From Serratia sp. Ag1 (lineage in GTDB: Bacteria > Pseudomonadota > Gammaproteobacteria > Enterobacterales > Enterobacteriaceae), in assembly GCF_000743355.1 (NCBI RefSeq), contig NZ_JQEI01000038.1, forward strand, positions 1-43,880: a DNA stretch of 43,880 nucleotides. Direction: 5' to 3'. Below, in pieces: positions 27,808-37,135 of the stretch. Under the pieces are notes generated by a model. That model saw only the letters and a program-made list of their open reading frames with translations, searched no databases and was not told where the DNA came from. Both the position numbers and the translations under genes were made by a program. Numbering within the stretch: the first letter of the stretch is position 1; every line of letters begins with the position of its first letter.

Positions 27808-28233
27808 GTGCAGTTAACAAGTTTTACTGATTATGGCCTGCGGGCATTGATCTACCTGGCATCCTTGCCAGCGGACAGAATGACCAGCATCTCGGAAGTG
27901 ACGGAGGTGTACGGCGTTTCGCGCAACCATATGGTAAAAATCATCAACCAGTTGAGCCGCGAAGGTTTCGTTACCGCCGTGCGGGGCAAAAATGGTGGCA
28001 TCCGTTTGGGTAAACCAGCAGAAACCATCCGTCTTGGCGACGTGGTGCGCGCTTTAGAACCGCTTTCGCTGGTTAACTGCAGCCACGAGTTTTGCCATAT
28101 CACTTCAGCCTGCCGCTTGAAGCAAGTGCTTCACCAAAGCATACAAAATTTCCTTGAAGAGCTGGACAAGCATACTTTGGCCGATATGGTCGAGGAGAAT
28201 CCGCCGCTCTACAAGCTTTTGCTTGTTGAATAA
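27808..28233 (+). CDS. nsrR: Nitric oxide-sensing repressor NsrR
   Basis: A 141-residue Rrf2-family regulator. Its [2Fe-2S] cluster senses NO and, when lost, releases genes for NO detoxification. A winged helix occupies about 1-80. Cys91, Cys96 and Cys102 (in [13 protein letters not shown] context) are the expected cluster ligands. The start is GTG with GAGGTAG upstream, and the N-terminus [18 protein letters not shown] is typical. It is followed by rnr after 59 nt, as in E. coli. Confidence 0.96.
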   Translation: MQLTSFTDYGLRALIYLASLPADRMTSISEVTEVYGVSRNHMVKIINQLSREGFVTAVRGKNGGIRLGKPAETIRLGDVVRALEPLSLVNCSHEFCHITSACRLKQVLHQSIQNFLEELDKHTLADMVEENPPLYKLLLVE

Positions 28234-28239
28234 AGCGTT

Positions 28240-28260
28240 GCTGAGCAAACCAGGCTCAGC
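28240..28260 (+). other. Hairpin between nsrR and rnr
   Basis: GCTGAGC (28240-28246) pairs with GCTCAGC (28254-28260) around AAACCAG. Without a T-run, nsrR and rnr probably remain one transcript, with this element affecting mRNA stability. Confidence 0.4.
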
Positions 28261-28292
28261 GACACCCTGCTGATGACAACGGAGGAACCTCA

Positions 28293-30779
28293 ATGTCACA
28301 AGATCCATTCCTGGAACGAGAAGCAGAAAAATACGAATCCCCGATCCCCAGCCGTGAATTTATCCTGGCCCATTTAGCGAAGCGTGAAACGCCAGCCAGC
28401 CGTGAAGAGTTGGGCAATGAACTGAATTTATCTGGTGAAGAACAGTTGGAAGCGTTGCGTCGTCGCCTGCGGGCGATGGAACGTGACGGGCAGTTAGTGT
28501 TTACTCGTCGCCAGTGCTATGCGCTGCCGGAGCGCTTGGACCTGCTGCGTGGTACTGTGATTGGGCACCGCGACGGCTATGGCTTCCTGCGTGTCGATGG
28601 CCGTAAAGACGATCTCTATCTCTCCGCTGAACAGATGAAAATGGCGATCCACGGTGATGTGGTGCTGGCGCAACCCTTGGGTGAGGATCGCAAAGGCCGC
28701 CGTGAGGCGCGTATCGTGCGGGTACTGGTACCAAAAACCAGCCAGATCGTTGGCCGCTACTTTACCGATGCCGGTACCGGTTTTGTGGTGCCAGATGATA
28801 GCCGCCTGAGCTTCGATATCCTGATCCCGGCTGACTCCATCAGCGGTGCGCGCATGGGCTACATGGTGGTGGTTGAACTGACCCAGCGCCCGACGCGCCG
28901 TACCAAAGCGGTCGGCAAAATTGTCGAAATTCTGGGTGATAAAATGGGCACCAGCATGGCGGTGGATATCGCTCTGCGTACCCATGAAATCCCGCATACC
29001 TGGCCACCGCAGGTGGAAAAACAGGTCGCCGATCTCAGTGAGCAGGTGCCAGAGGCGGCCAAGAAAGGGCGTGTCGATTTGCGCCATCTGCCGCTGGTAA
29101 CCATCGACGGTGAAGATGCCCGTGACTTTGATGACGCGGTGTATTGTGAGAAAAAACGTGGCGGCGGCTGGCGCCTGTGGGTAGCCATTGCCGACGTCAG
29201 CTACTATGTTCGCCCGCGTACCGCATTGGATGACGAAGCCCGCAGCCGTGGTACTTCGGTCTATTTCCCGTCAGAAGTGGTACCAATGTTGCCGGAAGTG
29301 CTGTCCAACGGCCTGTGTTCGCTTAACCCGCAGGTTGATCGCTTGTGTATGGTGTGTGAGATGACTATCTCCGCTCAGGGGAAACTGTCTTCGCACAAAT
29401 TCTATGAAGCGGTGATGAGCTCCCATGCGCGCCTGACCTATACCAAAGTCTGGCACATTTTGCAGGGCGATCAGGATCTGCGTGAGCAGTATCACCCGTT
29501 GGTGAAGCACCTGCAGGAGCTGCATGCTCTGTATAAAGTGCTGGATCAGGCGCGTGCTGAACGTGGCGGTATCGCGTTCGAAACCGAAGAAGCCAAGTTT
29601 ATCTTCAACGCCGAACGGCGTATTGAGCGTGTGGAGCCGACGATTCGTAACGACGCTCACAAGCTGATCGAAGAATGCATGATCATGGCGAACATCTCCG
29701 CCGCGCGGTTTGTTGAGAAGAATGGTGAGCCTGCTCTGTTCCGTGTCCACGATCGCCCAAGTGACGATCATATTTCCGCGCTGCGCAGTGTGTTGAGTGA
29801 ATTGGGCCTGACGTTAGGCGGTGGTTTGAAACCGCAGCCGAAAGATTACGCCACCCTGATGGATGAAGTGGCGGATCGTCCAGATCGTGAAATGCTGCAA
29901 ACCATGTTGCTGCGTTCAATGAAGCAAGCGATCTACGATCCAGAGAACCGTGGTCACTTTGGCCTGGCGCTGGCGTCTTATGGGCACTTTACATCGCCGA
30001 TCCGCCGTTATCCGGATCTGTCGCTGCACCGTGCCATCAAGTACCTGCTGGCCAAAGAGCATGGTGAGCAGAAAGAACGCTGGACGCCAACCGGCGGCTG
30101 GCACTGTGACTTTGAAGAGATGCTGCAATTGGGCGCGCATTGCTCAATGACCGAGCGCCGAGCGGATGAAGCCACGCGTAACGTGGCGGACTGGCTGAAG
30201 TGTGACTTCATGCAGGATCACGTTGGTGAAGTGTTCAGTGGCATTATTGCCAGCGTCACCGGGTTCGGTTTCTTTGTGCGCTTGAACGATCTGTTTATCG
30301 ATGGTTTGGTGCACGTATCAACGTTGGATAATGATTATTATCGCTACGATAATATCGGCCAGCGCTTGATCGGCGAGTCTTCTGGTATGGTTTATCGCCT
30401 GGGAGACGCGGTAGAGATCCGCGTTGATGCGGTGCATATGGACGAGCGCAAGATTGATTTCGCGTTGGTATCCAGCACCCGTAAACCGCGTGGTGAAGGC
30501 AAAACCGAACGTGAACGCGCCAAGAATGGTGGGCAGCGTACCTTGCGTGACGGCACTGGTGCGGGCCGTACTCAGGCGAAACCAAAGCGCCGTGGTGGTA
30601 AACCACCAGCTAACTTTGAGCCGGACAGCGCCTTCCGCAAAGAAGGGGCCAAACCTGCTGATAAGGTTAAGAAAGACAAAAAGGCGAAAGCTAAAAAACC
30701 GTCTGAAAAAACCAAAAAGATAGCGGCAGCGACCAAGGCCAAACGTGCCAGCAAGAGCAAAGGTGCTGCGCAGGGTTAA
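28293..30779 (+). CDS. rnr: Ribonuclease R
   Basis: An 828-residue 3'-5' exoribonuclease of the RNB family that degrades structured RNA and acts in trans-translation and ribosome turnover. N-terminal helix-turn-helix and cold-shock domains lead into the RNB domain ([12 protein letters not shown] near residues 270-282, with the metal-binding aspartates). An S1 domain follows ([20 protein letters not shown], about 643-725), then a Lys-rich tail (about 740-828). Ribosome site GGAGGA. A hairpin separates it from rlmB. Confidence 0.97.
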   Translation: MSQDPFLEREAEKYESPIPSREFILAHLAKRETPASREELGNELNLSGEEQLEALRRRLRAMERDGQLVFTRRQCYALPERLDLLRGTVIGHRDGYGFLRVDGRKDDLYLSAEQMKMAIHGDVVLAQPLGEDRKGRREARIVRVLVPKTSQIVGRYFTDAGTGFVVPDDSRLSFDILIPADSISGARMGYMVVVELTQRPTRRTKAVGKIVEILGDKMGTSMAVDIALRTHEIPHTWPPQVEKQVADLSEQVPEAAKKGRVDLRHLPLVTIDGEDARDFDDAVYCEKKRGGGWRLWVAIADVSYYVRPRTALDDEARSRGTSVYFPSEVVPMLPEVLSNGLCSLNPQVDRLCMVCEMTISAQGKLSSHKFYEAVMSSHARLTYTKVWHILQGDQDLREQYHPLVKHLQELHALYKVLDQARAERGGIAFETEEAKFIFNAERRIERVEPTIRNDAHKLIEECMIMANISAARFVEKNGEPALFRVHDRPSDDHISALRSVLSELGLTLGGGLKPQPKDYATLMDEVADRPDREMLQTMLLRSMKQAIYDPENRGHFGLALASYGHFTSPIRRYPDLSLHRAIKYLLAKEHGEQKERWTPTGGWHCDFEEMLQLGAHCSMTERRADEATRNVADWLKCDFMQDHVGEVFSGIIASVTGFGFFVRLNDLFIDGLVHVSTLDNDYYRYDNIGQRLIGESSGMVYRLGDAVEIRVDAVHMDERKIDFALVSSTRKPRGEGKTERERAKNGGQRTLRDGTGAGRTQAKPKRRGGKPPANFEPDSAFRKEGAKPADKVKKDKKAKAKKPSEKTKKIAAATKAKRASKSKGAAQG

Positions 30780-30800
30780 CCGGCAGCACGTTATTATCCC

Positions 30801-30821
30801 TGGCCGGGTTTCCCCCGGCCA
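30801..30821 (+). other. Hairpin between rnr and rlmB
   Basis: TGGCCGGG and CCCGGCCA pair over 8 bp (30801-30808 and 30814-30821). No T-run follows, so partial termination or mRNA 3'-end protection is more likely than a full stop. Confidence 0.45.
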
Positions 30822-30839
30822 CACAGTTAAAAGAGCATC

Positions 30840-31571
30840 ATGAGCGAAATTATTTACGGCATTCACGCCGTCAAAGCCCTGTTAGAACGCGATCCGCAAC
30901 GTTTCCTGGAAGTGTTTATCCTCAAAGGGCGCGACGATCGCCGCCTGCAACCGTTGATTGCTGAATTGGAAGCGACCGGTATTGTGATCCAGGTGGCTAA
31001 CCGTCAATGGTTGGATGAAAAGGCGGAAGGTGCGGTCCATCAGGGGATTATCGCCCGGGTGCGTGAAGGGCGGAAGTATCAGGAAAACGACCTGCCTGGC
31101 CTGCTGGAAAGCATCGAAACCCCCTTCCTGCTGGTACTGGATGGCGTTACCGATCCGCATAACCTCGGGGCCTGTTTGCGTAGCGCCGATGCTGCCGGGG
31201 TGCATGCGGTGATCGTACCGCGCGACCGTTCTGCACAGTTGAATGCTACAGCGAAAAAGGTGGCCTGCGGTGCGGCTGAGAACGTTCCGTTAATCAGTGT
31301 CACCAACCTGGCGCGTACTTTGCGTTTGTTGCAAGAGATGAATATCTGGATCGTAGGTACCGCTGGTGAGGCTGACCATACGCTGTATCAGAGCAAAATG
31401 ACCGGCCCGATGGCGCTGGTGATGGGGGCTGAAGGCGAAGGTATGCGCCGTTTAACCCGCGAACACTGCGATGAACTGATCAGTATCCCAATGGCGGGCA
31501 CCGTTTCCTCGCTAAACGTGTCGGTGGCTACTGGTATCTGCCTGTTTGAAGCCGTGCGGCAGCGTAGCTGA
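30840..31571 (+). CDS. rlmB: 23S rRNA Gm2251 methyltransferase RlmB
   Basis: A 243-residue SPOUT-family methyltransferase that makes 2'-O-methyl-G2251 in 23S rRNA. An N-terminal rRNA-binding part ([20 protein letters not shown]) is followed by the knotted SPOUT domain with [20 protein letters not shown] and [20 protein letters not shown], ending [19 protein letters not shown]. Length matches the E. coli protein. The next gene, bsmA, is convergent. Confidence 0.97.
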   Translation: MSEIIYGIHAVKALLERDPQRFLEVFILKGRDDRRLQPLIAELEATGIVIQVANRQWLDEKAEGAVHQGIIARVREGRKYQENDLPGLLESIETPFLLVLDGVTDPHNLGACLRSADAAGVHAVIVPRDRSAQLNATAKKVACGAAENVPLISVTNLARTLRLLQEMNIWIVGTAGEADHTLYQSKMTGPMALVMGAEGEGMRRLTREHCDELISIPMAGTVSSLNVSVATGICLFEAVRQRS

Positions 31572-31586
31572 GCACACTCTCTACTG

Positions 31587-31607
31587 GGGCGGGTGTTTCC
31601 CGCCCTT
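31587..31607 (+). terminator. Hairpin between rlmB and bsmA, bidirectional candidate
   Basis: GGGCGGG (31587-31593) pairs with CCCGCCC (31599-31605) around TGTTT. It lies between convergent gene ends and the T content is weak (TTGGT). Confidence 0.5.
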
Positions 31608-31619
31608 GGTAACCAGCGT

Positions 31620-31922
31620 TTAACGATAAAGAATCGCCTGTGAGTACCATTGGCCCGCTACGATGGTATCGCTGTTCATGATAATCAGATAATAACGAGC
31701 GCCGCTGGCGTTGGCTTTGCGCTGGATTTCGGCTTCGACATCCATTGGGCTGCCGCGAACCTGCGCACTGATGGTCGTCATTTTTTCCAGCCCAGCGGTT
31801 TGCATCCGGGTGATTTCTTGTGCTTGCCCGATGAACGGTGGCTTGGGTGTGGTTTTAGACGAACCACAACCGCTGAGTAGATTGATCAACAGCACGAGTA
31901 TCAGGGATCGGGAAAGAGTCAT
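31620..31922 (-). CDS. bsmA: BsmA stress lipoprotein (YjfO)
   Basis: A 100-residue lipoprotein of the BsmA family, linked in E. coli to biofilm, peroxide and acid stress and motility. The signal has a lipobox LLSGC with Cys19. The mature part (SSKTTPKPPFIGQAQEITRM, then VRGSPMDVEAEI and IVAGQWYSQAILYR) matches the family ending. The M at 31922 is preferred because it places the lipobox properly; an in-frame ATG at 31970 would add 16 residues of non-signal sequence. Confidence 0.9.
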   Translation of the reverse strand: MTLSRSLILVLLINLLSGCGSSKTTPKPPFIGQAQEITRMQTAGLEKMTTISAQVRGSPMDVEAEIQRKANASGARYYLIIMNSDTIVAGQWYSQAILYR

Positions 31923-32028
31923 GGTTGGCCTCGGAAAACCTTCTTTAGCTATTCGGTGTAATGCAATCACTTGTTATACCTTCTACTCTTCAAACGCTCT
32001 TGTTAGCAACTATCAAGGAGGGGAATAA

Positions 32029-32781
32029 ATGGTAGAAATGCATGATGAGCGAGCAGGGAACATCGCGGTGATCCATGCAGTACCGGCAGGGCAGTATGAG
32101 AAACCGTTACCGACAGTGTTCTTCTATCATGGCTATACCTCCTCGAAAGAAGTGTATGCCTATTTTGCCTATGCGTTGGCAAAAGCCGGGTTTCGGGTGG
32201 TGATGCCAGATTGCGAGAGGCACGGCGAACGTTTTGATGGCAACGAAACGCTGCGGTTGGCGCATTTTTGGGAGATCCTGAAGAGCAACGTTGACGAACT
32301 GCCAGCGCTCAAGGCGCATTTTGAGCAGCGCGGGTTGATCGCTGGGCAACGTGTCGGTGTCGGTGGTGCTTCGATGGGCGGTATGACCACGCTAGCAGCG
32401 TTTGCACGTTACTCTTGGGTGAAGGCCGCAGCCAGCCTGATGGGCTCCGGTTATTTCACCTCGCTGGCCCACACGCTTTACCCCCCTCTGGATGAACAAG
32501 GCCAGGCACTGGATGATGCCACCTTGGCTGCCCGCCTCGCGCCATTGGCAGATTACGGCGTTGAACATCATTGGGATTGCCTTGCTGGGCGGCCACTGTT
32601 GCTCTGGCATGGTGAGGCTGATGATGTGGTGCCCGCTGCGGAAAGTGAGCGTTTAGCCAGCGAACTGCGCCTGCGCGGGCTGAGCCAGACGTTAACTTAT
32701 CTCACTGAAGCGGGCGTTCGGCATCGCATTACCCCCGGAGCGCTGGCCGCTACGGTGGCCTTTTTCCAGCGGGCGTTGTGA
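32029..32781 (+). CDS. yjfP: YjfP alpha/beta-hydrolase esterase
   Basis: A 250-residue serine hydrolase with carboxylesterase activity in E. coli. FFYHGYTSSKE forms the oxyanion region. GGASMGGMTTL is the nucleophile elbow (Ser in G-x-S-x-G). WHGEADDVVPA carries the acid and VRHRI the catalytic His. AAGGAGGGG is a strong ribosome site 6 nt upstream. Its physiological substrate is unknown. An 813-nt gap without genes separates it from rpsF. Confidence 0.93.
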   Translation: MVEMHDERAGNIAVIHAVPAGQYEKPLPTVFFYHGYTSSKEVYAYFAYALAKAGFRVVMPDCERHGERFDGNETLRLAHFWEILKSNVDELPALKAHFEQRGLIAGQRVGVGGASMGGMTTLAAFARYSWVKAAASLMGSGYFTSLAHTLYPPLDEQGQALDDATLAARLAPLADYGVEHHWDCLAGRPLLLWHGEADDVVPAAESERLASELRLRGLSQTLTYLTEAGVRHRITPGALAATVAFFQRAL

Positions 32782-33530
32782 ACCCGCCCCCTGAAGGCGC
32801 AGTCTCTTGTTCACATCTTGAGGTTTGTTGTGGGATGTGTGTTTATTTCGGTCGCCATACCTTTTGTGTTTATTCAGTAACGCGGGTGAATACGACCGAG
32901 TTGGGGGCTCAAGAGCCAGCCCCCAACACCCCGGCCCTTGCCCTATCAGGCGGTGGGCTTCGCCCACTACCCTCACTCCGCCACCGCGCATTGAGGCCGG
33001 CTACGACAGTCGTCCCTGACTGTCTCGCCTGAACGCGCCGTCCGTGGCGCGTTCGCCTATGCGTGGTGTCTCCGTTCGGCGCCTTCAATGGCCTTAACAC
33101 CCGTGCTCATCTCACCGACAACAATGTCTGAACTGCTGTTATCAATACCCTTGTAAAGGTTGCCCGGTGGTTACAGATTCGGGTGTTGACGTTGTGCGCA
33201 TCATGGCCTGCTGAGCAAGACCCCGTTGCCGGGCAGGCCATGTTAAGCGTGGGCGGGGTGCAGGGCCCCGCCTCGGGCCCTGCAATTGCCGTTCACTGTG
33301 GGATCATAGGATTGCATGCTGTTTACGGCAATTCCCATTACACCTGACTGACAGAGACAAGCACGTTGTGTATTGAGAGACAGCTGAATGCGGGGGGCAA
33401 AAGAATGAAAATCGGGCCATTTAGCCGAGAGGGGCGGATAAACAGCAATAAATCCCACTCTGTCCTTGAGTTTCCCCCCCAGCGCCAGTATGATTACGCG
33501 TCATTTTTCAGCCGCACACACATACACGTT
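32782..33530. other. Gene-poor region with a cluster of strong stem-loops
   Basis: No credible coding sequence is present. The stretch holds perfect hairpins with 6-10 bp stems at 32901-32926 (9 bp), 32953-32967 (6 bp), 33005-33024 (7 bp), 33031-33054 (9 bp), 33202-33242 (10 bp), 33259-33284 (8 bp) and 33284-33333 (9 bp). Two have related six-base loops (GTCCCT and GTCCGT). It is GC-rich on the left and mixed on the right. The E. coli yjfP-rpsF neighbourhood holds the ula genes instead. It may be the remains of a mobile element or an unannotated structured RNA. Confidence 0.6.
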
Positions 33531-33594
33531 CCTTGCTTCCATGGGCCGCGGTTGACCCTGACAGGAGGCTGAATAATCCGTAAGGAGCAATTCG
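33531..33594 (+). promoter_or_regulatory. rpsF leader, S6:S18 autoregulatory element candidate
   Basis: GCTTCC (33535-33540) pairs with GGAGGC (33564-33569) and encloses GGG/CCC (33543-33545 with 33556-33558). The CCGCGG-rich internal loop contains the CCG typical of the bS6:bS18-binding leader. It is followed by a ribosome site (AAGGAG) before rpsF. In E. coli this leader lets the S6:S18 complex repress its own operon. Confidence 0.55.
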
Positions 33595-33990
33595 ATGCGT
33601 CATTACGAAATCGTTTTTATGGTCCATCCTGACCAAAGCGAACAGGTTCCGGGCATGATCGAGCGTTACAGTGCTACCATCACTAACGCGCAAGGTCAGA
33701 TTCACCGTCTGGAAGACTGGGGCCGCCGTCAGCTGGCTTATCCGATCAACAAACTGCACAAAGCTCACTACGTTCTGCTGAACGTTGAAGCGCCGCAGGA
33801 AGCGATCGATGAGCTGGAAACTAACTTCCGCTTCAACGACGCCGTTATCCGTAGCATGGTTATGCGCGTTAAGCACGCGGTAACTGAAGCATCACCAATG
33901 GTTAAAGCTAAAGACGAACGCCGTGGCGACCGTCGCGATGATTTCGCTAGCGAAACCGCTGATGATGATGCTGGGGATTCTGAAGAGTAA
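33595..33990 (+). CDS. rpsF: 30S ribosomal protein S6
   Basis: A 131-residue small-subunit protein that binds S18 on the platform. The start [20 protein letters not shown] and [15 protein letters not shown] are conserved. The C-terminus is acidic (DDDAGDSEE), the region modified with glutamates by RimK in E. coli. It leads the S6-PriB-S18-L9 operon, and priB starts 8 nt after its stop. Confidence 0.98.
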   Translation: MRHYEIVFMVHPDQSEQVPGMIERYSATITNAQGQIHRLEDWGRRQLAYPINKLHKAHYVLLNVEAPQEAIDELETNFRFNDAVIRSMVMRVKHAVTEASPMVKAKDERRGDRRDDFASETADDDAGDSEE

Positions 33991-33998
33991 TTGCTGCC

Positions 33999-34548
<550 letters not shown>

Positions 34549-34587
34549 TCGGCCACTGTCCATTAACGACTTTGAGAGGATAAGGTA

Positions 34588-35040
34588 ATGCAAGTTATTC
34601 TGCTTGATAAAGTAGCAAACCTGGGCAGCCTGGGTGATCAAGTTAGCGTTAAAGCGGGTTATGCCCGTAACTTCCTGGTACCACAGGGCAAAGCTGTTCC
34701 TGCTACCAAGAAAAACGTAGAGTTCTTCGAAGCACGCCGTGCTGAACTGGAAGCCAAACTGGCTGACGTTCTGGCTGCTGCTGAAGCTCGCGCAACCAAG
34801 ATCAACGAACTGGGTTCAGTGACCATCGCATCTAAATCAGGTGACGAAGGTAAACTGTTCGGCTCTATCGGCACCCGCGACATCGCTGACGCAGTAACTG
34901 CGGCAGGCGTTGACGTTGCCAAGAGCGAAGTTCGTCTGCCGAATGGCGTTCTACGTACTACGGGTGAGCACGAAGTGCACTTCCAGGTACACAGCGACGT
35001 GTTCGCACAGCTGAATGTAGTGGTAGTAGCAGAAGCCTAA
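34588..35040 (+). CDS. rplI: 50S ribosomal protein L9
   Basis: A 150-residue two-domain protein. The N-terminal globular domain ([19 protein letters not shown], then [16 protein letters not shown]) is joined by a long helix to the C-terminal domain ending in VVVAEA. It binds domain V of 23S rRNA near the L1 stalk and limits frameshifting. GAGAGGATAAGG supplies the ribosome site. A strong terminator follows. Confidence 0.98.
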   Translation: MQVILLDKVANLGSLGDQVSVKAGYARNFLVPQGKAVPATKKNVEFFEARRAELEAKLADVLAAAEARATKINELGSVTIASKSGDEGKLFGSIGTRDIADAVTAAGVDVAKSEVRLPNGVLRTTGEHEVHFQVHSDVFAQLNVVVVAEA

Positions 35041-35061
35041 TCGGCTTGTGTCTGCCAAGTT

Positions 35062-35092
35062 AAAACGCCAGCCTTGTGCTGGCGTTTTGCTT
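35062..35092 (+). terminator. Strong terminator of the S6 operon
   Basis: AAAACGCCAGC (35062-35072) pairs perfectly with GCTGGCGTTTT (35078-35088) around CTTGT, with further T bases after it. The flanking A and T runs make it usable on both strands. Confidence 0.9.
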
Positions 35093-35151
35093 TTCTGCGT
35101 GGGGGAAAACGCGCTACTCTGTGGCTATCTGTTGGCAGGGAGAAGCGTGAA

Positions 35152-35511
35152 ATGGCAGAAATCAACTTACAGCGAGTTTATGACTTCATTGCTCCGGCAC
35201 CGCAGCATTGCTACCTGATCGATCGGCTGTGGCCGCGCGGCGTCAGCAAGGAAAGGCTGCAGGGCGTGGAGTGGCTGAAACAGGTGGCACCGGATAATGC
35301 GTTGCGCCAGTGGTTTCACCAGCATACCGACCAGTGGGATGAGTTCGAACTGCGTTATCGCCAGCAATTAGCAGAAAACGACGCCTGGCAACCGTTGGTG
35401 GTGCTTTTGCGCCAAGGCAAGCCTCTAACATTACTGTATGGCAGCAAAGATACGCAGCGCAATCAAGGCATTGTGCTGCGTGATTTTCTGTTGTGCCAGA
35501 TTGAGGGTTAG
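35152..35511 (+). CDS. DUF488-family protein (YeaO-like)
   Basis: A 119-residue DUF488 protein with the family signature LIDRLWPRGVSKERL and WLKQVAPDNALRQWFHQHT, plus LTLLYGSKD near the end. DUF488 members are small cytoplasmic proteins of unknown function, some placed near stress or metal genes. The ATG at 35152 is preferred: AGGGAGAAG lies upstream and the longer reading runs through the rplI terminator. Its TAG overlaps the end of the convergent ytfB by 4 nt (TTAG). Confidence 0.85.
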   Translation: MAEINLQRVYDFIAPAPQHCYLIDRLWPRGVSKERLQGVEWLKQVAPDNALRQWFHQHTDQWDEFELRYRQQLAENDAWQPLVVLLRQGKPLTLLYGSKDTQRNQGIVLRDFLLCQIEG

Positions 35512-36188
35512 CGGAGACGGCGGTAGCTGCCATCGGCCTGACGGCGGAATAGGGCTTCGCGGTTATCAGCCATAGTGACAGACAGCGCGACGATTGCGCC
35601 GTTGGCCGCACGTTCAATACGCACTTCCTGCCCGGCTTTAAGATTGCTGAGCGGCTTGTCGCTGCCTTCAACCTGCGCCATGGCAAACACGTCATTGACA
35701 GGCAGGTTGTTGTCGCGGAACAGCTGTGCCAAGGTCTGGCCTGCTTTGATCTGATAGCGTTGCCAGTGGCCGTTGGTGGGTTGTGCTGTCGTTTGCTGTG
35801 CACTATTGCCCATCAGCTCTGCCTGCAGCGGTATGTTGTTTTCCTGCTGTGTGGCTGGGGGCTGGCGCGGGGCACGGTCATCAGAATACGGCCAGAGCAG
35901 CGAGAGCAACAGGATAGTGCCAAAAACGATCACCCAGCGGCGATGTACATAGGGCAGTGGCGCCATCCAGTGGAAATTGTCTGGCAGGTGCCAAACCTTC
36001 AACCACCAGGCTTTCCACTGCTGTCTCTTGCCGTTTGGCGCGGGTTGCTGCACATCTGCCTCGTCTGGCGTTTCTGGCACTTCGCGTGCTGTGCCGGGTT
36101 TCAGGCGCTGGCTCAGGTTCGACCAGGTGCGCAGTAGCAACGGGTAGACTGGGGTGGTTTTCCTTCTCCTGGGCGCGATTCTGCCCAT
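35508..36188 (-). CDS. ytfB: OapA-family cell-division protein YtfB
   Basis: A 226-residue bitopic membrane protein. A Pro/Lys-rich cytoplasmic N-terminus precedes one transmembrane segment (RRWVIVFGTILLLSLLWPY, about 85-103). The periplasmic OapA domain (about 140-226) has a LysM-like start (QRYQIKAGQTLAQLFRDNNL) and RQADGSYRRLR at the end. E. coli YtfB binds glycans and affects cell division. It is convergent with the DUF488 gene and divergent from fklB. Confidence 0.92.
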   Translation of the reverse strand: MGRIAPRRRKTTPVYPLLLRTWSNLSQRLKPGTAREVPETPDEADVQQPAPNGKRQQWKAWWLKVWHLPDNFHWMAPLPYVHRRWVIVFGTILLLSLLWPYSDDRAPRQPPATQQENNIPLQAELMGNSAQQTTAQPTNGHWQRYQIKAGQTLAQLFRDNNLPVNDVFAMAQVEGSDKPLSNLKAGQEVRIERAANGAIVALSVTMADNREALFRRQADGSYRRLR

Positions 36189-36457
36189 GGTGACCTCTCT
36201 TCAACTGCGTAAAAATGCCACTGTACAAAATGGTTTACTGTTAACGTGAGTATACCCTTCAAAGCGGCTGATATAATAGCTCGCTAACTGTTTGAAGTGG
36301 CAGGCCGCGCAAGATGAAACATCCTTGAACGTTAACAGAAAGTTATTGTTTCTTTTTCTACGACAAAAGTCATCATTCTCTACACAAGATTTTACCCGGC
36401 CTGGCGGCGCTGTTATGCTGCACTTTCGAATTTTTAGAGACTAAAGGAAAAATCCCA

Positions 36458-37078
36458 ATGACAACCCCTTCTTTTGATAGCGTTGAAGCGCAAGCAAGTT
36501 ACGGGATTGGTTTACAGGTCGGCCAGCAGTTGCAGGAGTCCGGTCTTGAAGGTTTGCAACCAGAAGCTTTGTTGGCGGGTTTGTGTGATGCGCTAGAAGG
36601 GAATGCCCCGGCAGTACCGGTTGATGTGGTACACCGTGCCCTGCGTGAAATTCACGAGCGTGCGGATGCCGTGCGTCGTGAGCGTCAGCAGGAGCTGGCT
36701 GTTGAGGGGCAGAAATTCCTGGAAGACAACGTCAAGCGCGATGACGTGACGTTAACCGAGTCGGGTTTGCAGTTTTCCGTACTGACACAGGGTAACGGCC
36801 CAATTCCTTCCCGTCAGGATCGCGTGCGGGTGCATTACACTGGCCGCCTGATTAACGGCAAGGTTTTTGACAGCTCCGTCGAGCGCGGTCAACCGGCAGA
36901 ATTCCCGGTGAGCGGTGTGATCCCAGGCTGGATTGAAGCGTTGACGCTGATGCCGGTCGGTTCCAAATGGGAGCTGTATATTCCACACGACTTGGCTTAC
37001 GGTGAGCGTGGTGCTGGGGCTTCCATCCCGCCATTCAGCGCGTTGGTGTTTGAAGTTGAGTTGCTGGAAATTCTGTAA
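36458..37078 (+). CDS. fklB: FKBP-type peptidyl-prolyl isomerase FklB (FKBP22)
   Basis: A 206-residue dimeric isomerase. The N-terminal helical dimerisation arm (about 1-90) is followed by the FKBP domain (about 100-206): [40 protein letters not shown] and [16 protein letters not shown]. It lacks a signal peptide and should act in the cytoplasm. CTAAAGGAAAAA is upstream of the ATG. The preceding 269-nt gap holds its promoter and that of ytfB. Confidence 0.95.
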   Translation: MTTPSFDSVEAQASYGIGLQVGQQLQESGLEGLQPEALLAGLCDALEGNAPAVPVDVVHRALREIHERADAVRRERQQELAVEGQKFLEDNVKRDDVTLTESGLQFSVLTQGNGPIPSRQDRVRVHYTGRLINGKVFDSSVERGQPAEFPVSGVIPGWIEALTLMPVGSKWELYIPHDLAYGERGAGASIPPFSALVFEVELLEIL

Positions 37079-37087
37079 CCCGCAGCT

Positions 37088-37120
37088 ACAGCGGTCGTGG
37101 TTAGCGACCGCTGTGTTTTT
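37088..37120 (+). terminator. Rho-independent terminator after fklB
   Basis: ACAGCGGTCG (37088-37097) pairs with CGACCGCTGT (37105-37114), followed by GTTTTT. It serves fklB and may also act on the convergent receptor gene. Confidence 0.88.
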
Positions 37121-37135
37121 GGAACGAATGCTGGC

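Noticed and set aside
32692..33100. Overlapping minus-strand frames at the yjfP end
   Set aside because: They run through the hairpins, overlap yjfP, have no ribosome site and show Arg/Gly-rich translations typical of GC-rich non-coding DNA.
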